DNA of 8,163 nt from JBDLIL01 sp039714855 (GTDB lineage Bacteria; Patescibacteriota; Microgenomatia; UBA1400; PJMF01): the NCBI GenBank assembly GCA_039714855.1, contig JBDLIL010000043.1:1-8163 (forward strand). The letters are read 5' to 3'. Position numbers and translations under genes: made by a program. Below, piece by piece: positions 5,738 through 8,163 of this stretch. The notes beneath the pieces are model-generated. The model saw nothing but the letters and a program-made list of their open reading frames with translations. It had not been told where the DNA came from and ran no database searches. Within the stretch, counting starts at the first letter, position 1. Each line of letters starts with the position of its first letter.

Positions 5738-6337
5738 CTATTCACAAGTAAAACTTGTTCTTTCAGCATTGCTAGCTGTTTTCTTTAGTCCGGAGCAACA
5801 TGAGGTTGTTCCATCGTAAGTTACCCCTTTGGGGATACAATCCGTACAAACTCCTCTGCCATAGCTTGATAGTCCTGGACAGCACCCTTCATCATGTACA
5901 GATGGATCTTCCCCTTTTTTAGCACACTCAAAATTTGATTCACTCAAACCAGATTTTTCTCCAGGCGCAGTGATGCCTTCTAGTTGCTCACAAGGATTCA
6001 GAATATCCAGGCCAGTAACAGTGCCAATAAGCCCTATAATGCCATAACTAGCCACTACCAATATTAAACCTATGACACCTTGCGTCATTTTGTTTCTAGC
6101 ATTGCCTACTTTGCCACTATCTCCACCGCTAGTAATCCAATCTATTGCTCCCCAGATAAAATAAGCGATAAAAATGATTCCAGCTAAAGCAGTAATAAAA
6201 CCAATGGTATTGGAAATGATTTGCTCTATGCTACTACACACAGCTGTGCTTGTGGACAGATCTTCAGCTCCGTAGCCTGTGTCTGCAGAGAAACCTTCTC
6301 CTAAGTTGGCAGCTTGAGCTAATAATGTTGTAAGCAT
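5738..6337 (-). CDS. Pilin-like protein C with Cys-rich C-terminal domain
   Basis: The product is 199 residues from ATG 6337, the longest of the set. The N-terminus M-L-T-T-L-L-A-Q-A is too short for a standard signal peptide; no upstream in-frame start exists before a stop codon. Helix 1 is about 42-62, then W-G-A-I-D-W-I-T-S-G-G-D-S at 62-74, G-K-V-G-N-A-R-N-K-M-T-Q-G at 75-87, and helix 2 at about 88-109. Residues 116-199 are an extra domain with nine cysteines (116, 138, 152, 153, 164, 167, 180, 181, 198), including two C-C-x-G-L motifs (152-156 and 180-184), the first followed by C-x-x-C. This looks like a small disulfide-rich, knottin-like module exposed outside the cell; a role as adhesin or tip subunit is speculation. 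It starts 4 bases after B and ends 3 bases before D, so it is in the middle of the B-C-D-E operon. Confidence 0.87.
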   Translation of the reverse strand: MLTTLLAQAANLGEGFSADTGYGAEDLSTSTAVCSSIEQIISNTIGFITALAGIIFIAYFIWGAIDWITSGGDSGKVGNARNKMTQGVIGLILVVASYGIIGLIGTVTGLDILNPCEQLEGITAPGEKSGLSESNFECAKKGEDPSVHDEGCCPGLSSYGRGVCTDCIPKGVTYDGTTSCCSGLKKTASNAERTSFTCE

Positions 6338-6341
6338 AAAT

Positions 6342-6749
6342 TTAACAGCCTGCGGGTCCGCAGATTTTAGGATTTAGTATATAAGTAGCATCTCCGAAAA
6401 CTATCAGACCAATTAGGCCCGCAATAGTATAAGAGGCCGCTATCAAGATAATACCAATCACACTCATAGTCATTTTATTGGTGGCCTCTGAATATTTATC
6501 AGATTTACCTCCGCCAGAGACAAGAGAAAGTCCAGCGCGTACAAAGTTGTACAAGACATAAATACCTGCTACTACGGTAAATAATTTTATGGCGTTGGAG
6601 GCAAACAGAATAATACCAATAGCGTCAGCACCACCTGCTTGTTGATTGTAATCAGCCACTCCCTGGGGAGCTTCAAGAGTGCCAAAGACATCGTCAGCAG
6701 CGTAAACTTTTCCAACAATTATTTCAAAAATTTTATCAACAAAAGACAT
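6342..6749 (-). CDS. Pilin-like protein B (divergent VirB2/TrbC-type)
   Basis: The product is 135 residues from ATG 6749, which coincides with the predicted transcription start. Residues 1-19 (M-S-F-V-D-K-I-F-E-I-I-V-G-K-V-Y-A-A-D) are a weak, atypical signal with a Y-A/A-D cleavage-like site. Helix 1 is about 53-74; the loop reads L-V-S-G-G-G-K-S-D-K-Y-S-E-A-T-N-K-M-T at 76-94; helix 2 is about 96-118. The IDWIT block is absent, but S-G-G, the basic loop and N-K-M-T followed by V-I-G-I-I-L are retained. The C-terminus has two cysteines (130, 135) just before the stop, the last residue itself being Cys, which is unusual. It is the first gene of the B-C-D-E operon and has its own promoter. Its difference from C, D and E suggests a separate structural position. 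Confidence 0.8.
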   Translation of the reverse strand: MSFVDKIFEIIVGKVYAADDVFGTLEAPQGVADYNQQAGGADAIGIILFASNAIKLFTVVAGIYVLYNFVRAGLSLVSGGGKSDKYSEATNKMTMSVIGIILIAASYTIAGLIGLIVFGDATYILNPKICGPAGC

Positions 6750-6755
6750 GACATT

Positions 6756-6764
6756 ATTGTAGCA
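6756..6764 (-). promoter_or_regulatory. Extended -10 promoter of the B-C-D-E operon, leaderless
   Basis: Minus-strand TG (6764-6763), C, then TACAAT (6761-6756) form an extended -10. The expected start is 6749, the A of the B start codon. No convincing -35 is seen. The promoter overlaps the end of the 19-base gap after gene A. Confidence 0.6.
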
Positions 6765-6768
6765 TTAG

Positions 6769-7191
6769 TTATAAAATAATACTGACTCCGGTAAGCACTT
6801 CTATTATTTGCACTATCCAGTAAGCTGCAAACATGATGATAAATCCAGCCACAGCCACTGTCATGATATTTTTTGCTTCTTCTACACCTTTTTTGTCGTC
6901 TCGGACTAGTTTAAAACCCGAGTATAAAATCATTATAAAAAAGATAACCCCAGCAATCACAAATAGGTTTCTGACTATTACGTTCATGAGCTCAGCTGGA
7001 GTGTTATAAACTTTTGCAACTGGCATAGGATTTTTACCCAGACTAAATTTATCACCCAGGCTAAAACCACTAGTATTTTGATCCCCAACATATTTTTTAG
7101 GATTGTTTTGATCTTGAGGTCCAGCAAAAATTTGTGGAGCTATGAATAATGTTACTATGGTAAAAAAAGAAAGTAAAAATATTTTTTTCAT
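6769..7191 (-). CDS. Pilin-like protein A (divergent VirB2/TrbC-type)
   Basis: The product is 140 residues from ATG 7191 (M-K-K-I-F). An in-frame ATG at 7248 would add 19 residues but lies upstream of the promoter and inside the divergent sigma gene, so it is rejected. The signal peptide is residues 1-23 (I-F-A/G). A Pro/Asn/Lys-rich mature segment (24-66) precedes helix 1 (about 72-91), a loop S-G-F-K-L-V-R-D-D-K-K-G-V-E-E-A-K-N-I-M-T ending near 111, and helix 2 (about 112-134). The double glycine of the motif and the IDW block are missing; the charged loop and A-K-N-I-M-T resemble A-R-N-I-I-T of H. It is the most divergent member and the first of the array. It is transcribed divergently from the sigma factor gene through a shared AT-rich core. 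Confidence 0.78.
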   Translation of the reverse strand: MKKIFLLSFFTIVTLFIAPQIFAGPQDQNNPKKYVGDQNTSGFSLGDKFSLGKNPMPVAKVYNTPAELMNVIVRNLFVIAGVIFFIMILYSGFKLVRDDKKGVEEAKNIMTVAVAGFIIMFAAYWIVQIIEVLTGVSIIL

Positions 7192-7196
7192 CTCAA

Positions 7197-7206
7197 TGTT
7201 ATTATA
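7197..7206. promoter_or_regulatory. Bidirectional promoter core between gene A and the sigma factor
   Basis: Plus strand: TG (7197-7198), T, TATTAT (7200-7205), an extended -10 whose expected start is 7212, the G of the sigma GTG codon. Minus strand: TATAAT at 7206-7201, expected start near 7194, three bases before the gene A ATG at 7191. The two hexamers share five base pairs. Start codons are only 20 bases apart, so both -10 elements must lie in this gap if the starts are right. No clear -35 is seen in either direction. Confidence 0.6.
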
Positions 7207-7211
7207 GAGCA

Positions 7212-7751
7212 GTGAAATCCAAAACAGAAGAGAAAGAGTTATTATCAAAACTTAAAGCTGGTGATGCCAAAGCGGTGGAGCAGTGGTTTGCTTTTTATAA
7301 TAAAAAATTATTGCGTTTGGTGCTTTCCAAAGTTTCAAATCTTAAAGACGCTGACGAAATTGTCCAAGATACTTTTTTAAATTGCTTGAAACACTTGCCG
7401 GTTTTTAGAGGCGATTCTAGTATTTGGACATGGATGTGCAGAATAACTTACCACGAAATTGCTGATTATTATAGAAAAAAATATGCCAAGAAAGTGATCA
7501 GAACATTACCTATTGGAGATATGATTTTAGCAGCTCCCATCTCAGACTCGCATGAAACTAGTGAAAAAATGCGACTGGTATTTGGCAAGATGAATAATTC
7601 TGCAGTAGAGCTACTAAAAATGAAGTATATAGATAAGAAAAAAGTTAAAGAGATTGCATTAGAGCTAAACAAAAGCGCCAAGGCAGTGGAATCAGATTTA
7701 TTTAGAGCTAGGATAATTTTTAGAAGACTATGGGTAAAGATTGGTAATTAG
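7212..7751 (+). CDS. ECF-type RNA polymerase sigma factor
   Basis: The product is 179 residues from GTG 7212. It has the two-domain plan of ECF sigma factors: region 2 at about 20-92 with the core-binding D-A-D-E-I-V-Q-D-T-F (46-55) and the W-T-W-M-C-R-I-T-Y-H-E-I-A-D-Y-Y-R-K-K helix (72-90) that contacts the -10; a linker; then region 4 at about 128-172 with the helix-turn-helix K-V-K-E-I-A-L-E-L-N-K-S-A-K-A-V-E-S-D-L-F-R-A-R. Regions 1 and 3 are absent, as expected. GTG is accepted because it gives a normal N-terminus at the conserved distance from region 2, and the extended -10 puts transcription start exactly on it. It is divergent from the pilin-like array and upstream of a small membrane protein. 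Whether it controls the array is inference: the array promoters look like ordinary TATAAT types and show no shared ECF-like -35. The stop codon overlaps heptamer array 3. Confidence 0.93.
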   Translation: MKSKTEEKELLSKLKAGDAKAVEQWFAFYNKKLLRLVLSKVSNLKDADEIVQDTFLNCLKHLPVFRGDSSIWTWMCRITYHEIADYYRKKYAKKVIRTLPIGDMILAAPISDSHETSEKMRLVFGKMNNSAVELLKMKYIDKKKVKEIALELNKSAKAVESDLFRARIIFRRLWVKIGN

Positions 7752-7771
7752 ATATTTGATACTGGATATTA
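7744..7771 (+). repeat. Heptamer tandem array 3, at the sigma gene 3' end
   Basis: Four 7-base units: GTAATTA, GATATTT, GATACTG, GATATTA. The first unit contains most of the sigma factor's last codons and the beginning of its TAG stop; the others fill the gap to the next gene. It aligns with array 2 (minus 3801-3774) at 22 of 28 positions with the same unit order. GATACT within it (7758-7763) is a weak -10 match that would start transcription about four bases before the next ATG. Confidence 0.7.
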
Positions 7772-7773
7772 AT

Positions 7774-7959
7774 ATGACACTTGAGAGAGATTTTTTGTCA
7801 AAATTACAAAAAGAAGCCAAAAGACAAGCTTCATTAAATAAGCAGTCTTTATTGCCCAAACAATTACAAGGGCTAGCGGCTTTGATAGCCAAATATCCGT
7901 GGCAGACACTATTAGGCTTATCTTTTATCTCGGCGTTAGTATTAGAAATTAGAAATTAA
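7774..7959 (+). CDS. Small single-pass membrane protein downstream of sigma factor
   Basis: The product is 61 residues from ATG 7774 (M-T-L-E-R-D-F). A TTG at 7741 would extend it by 11 residues and overlap the sigma gene, but the extension falls in the heptamer array, so the ATG is preferred. Residues 1-40 are polar and basic with heptad-like helix propensity (K-L-Q-K-E-A-K-R-Q); residues about 43-58 form one short hydrophobic helix (W-Q-T-L-L-G-L-S-F-I-S-A-L-V-L-E). With basic residues N-terminal, the long segment should face the cytoplasm. A small membrane-anchored protein encoded directly after an ECF sigma gene is the usual place for an anti-sigma factor, but no known anti-sigma domain (for example an HxxxCxxC zinc motif) is present. 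Function unknown; regulator by position only. Confidence 0.7.
   Translation: MTLERDFLSKLQKEAKRQASLNKQSLLPKQLQGLAALIAKYPWQTLLGLSFISALVLEIRN
7938..7958 (+). repeat. Short heptamer run 4 at the 3' end of the small membrane protein gene
   Basis: AGTATTA followed by two exact GAAATTA units, encoding the last residues (L-E-I-R-N) and running into the TAA stop. GAAATTA differs by one base from the GATATTA unit of array 3. With so few units in AT-rich DNA it could be chance. Confidence 0.4.
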
Positions 7960-7963
7960 GTTA

Positions 7964-8163
7964 ATGATTATGGATTACAAGTTGGGTTTTTTATCTATCA
8001 CTTACTCTTTTTTTCAAGTTACTCTTGGGCTTTTACTACATCCTTACCAAACAATGCAATCTTTGGTGCGAGATAAAGTGTTTATTTGGATGAGTTTGTT
8101 ACCCAGTATTTTACTAGCATTAATAACCTTGATATGGAGGCTTATACTTCTGCCTATTTTTGC
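7964..8163 (+). CDS. Hypothetical membrane protein, 5' part only
   Basis: An open frame runs from ATG 7964 (or ATG 7970, two codons later) to the right edge, 66 codons visible. The start lies four bases after the stop of the small membrane protein, in the same orientation, so it is probably in the sigma operon. The protein begins M-D-Y-K-L-G-F, has a hydrophobic stretch (about residues 9-24 from ATG 7964), a polar L-H-P-Y-Q-T-M-Q segment and a strong membrane helix (about 43-66) at the cut end. I do not recognise a family with confidence; the L-H-P-Y-x-T-M pattern before membrane helices is reminiscent of Yip1-like multi-pass proteins, a weak resemblance only. No Shine-Dalgarno sequence is visible. 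Confidence 0.65.
   Translation, partial: MIMDYKLGFLSITYSFFQVTLGLLLHPYQTMQSLVRDKVFIWMSLLPSILLALITLIWRLILLPIF

Noticed and set aside
3290..7191. Type IV (GspG/PilA-like) prepilins as an alternative identity for the array
   Set aside because: None has the short basic leader with G-F-x-x-x-E prepilin cleavage motif or single long N-terminal helix; all show two helices around a basic loop instead.
7469..7681. Minus-strand frame within the sigma factor gene
   Set aside because: It is antisense to conserved sigma regions 2 and 4 and shows no independent features beyond incidental hydrophobicity.
1..8163. Alternative genetic code (TGA as glycine, as in some CPR lineages)
   Set aside because: No gene contains an in-frame TGA, and the frames are complete under the standard bacterial code. 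The absence of TGA stops in ten genes is not significant in AT-rich DNA.

Overview
The window is AT-rich and compactly coded. Its layout suggests a Patescibacteria/CPR genome, perhaps a Microgenomates-type lineage. The main reasons are a tandem family of small two-helix proteins with the W-G-x-I-D-W-I-T-S-G-G-D signature, which I recognise as the VirB2/TrbC-like 'T4SS pilin' family common in CPR genomes, plus gaps of only a few bases and many genes without Shine-Dalgarno sequences. The phylum call is inference. No rRNA, tRNA or CRISPR is present to anchor it. All ten complete genes end in TAA or TAG, and no reading frame needs a recoded TGA.

Left part (1-3246, minus strand): one very long open frame of 1082 codons runs off the left edge. 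It encodes a secreted, cysteine-bearing, acidic protein with a classical signal peptide. The last visible residues look like the beginning of a lysozyme/lytic-transglycosylase-type helix. It is the most downstream gene of the minus-strand cluster.

Middle (3290-7191, minus strand): eight consecutive paralogous pilin-like genes, called here A to H in transcription order (A at 6769-7191, H at 3290-3748). B, C, D and E form a tight operon (gaps of 4, 3 and 18 bases). A, B, F, G, H and the giant gene each have a recognisable -10 hexamer just upstream. In most cases the -10 is placed so that the transcript would start on, or within a few bases of, the start codon (leaderless or nearly so). A strong hairpin-plus-U-tract terminator separates F from G. 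C carries an extra cysteine-rich C-terminal domain.

Right part (7212-8163, plus strand): an ECF-type sigma factor is transcribed divergently from gene A. The two -10 elements overlap by five bases, so one AT-rich core appears to serve both directions. After the sigma factor come a 61-residue protein with one C-terminal membrane helix (a positional candidate for a sigma regulator) and the start of a hypothetical membrane protein that runs off the right edge.

Working model (inference): the cluster encodes a cell-surface apparatus related to a type IV secretion pilus, with many different pilin-like subunits, one of them bearing a Cys-rich head, and a giant secreted partner that may remodel the cell wall. 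The divergent sigma factor and its small membrane companion may link expression to envelope state. Superimposed on the genes are several short tandem arrays with a 7-base period. Three share the opening unit GTAATTR, two start at the 3' ends of genes, one lies inside a signal-peptide coding region, and one supplies the -35 of a promoter.
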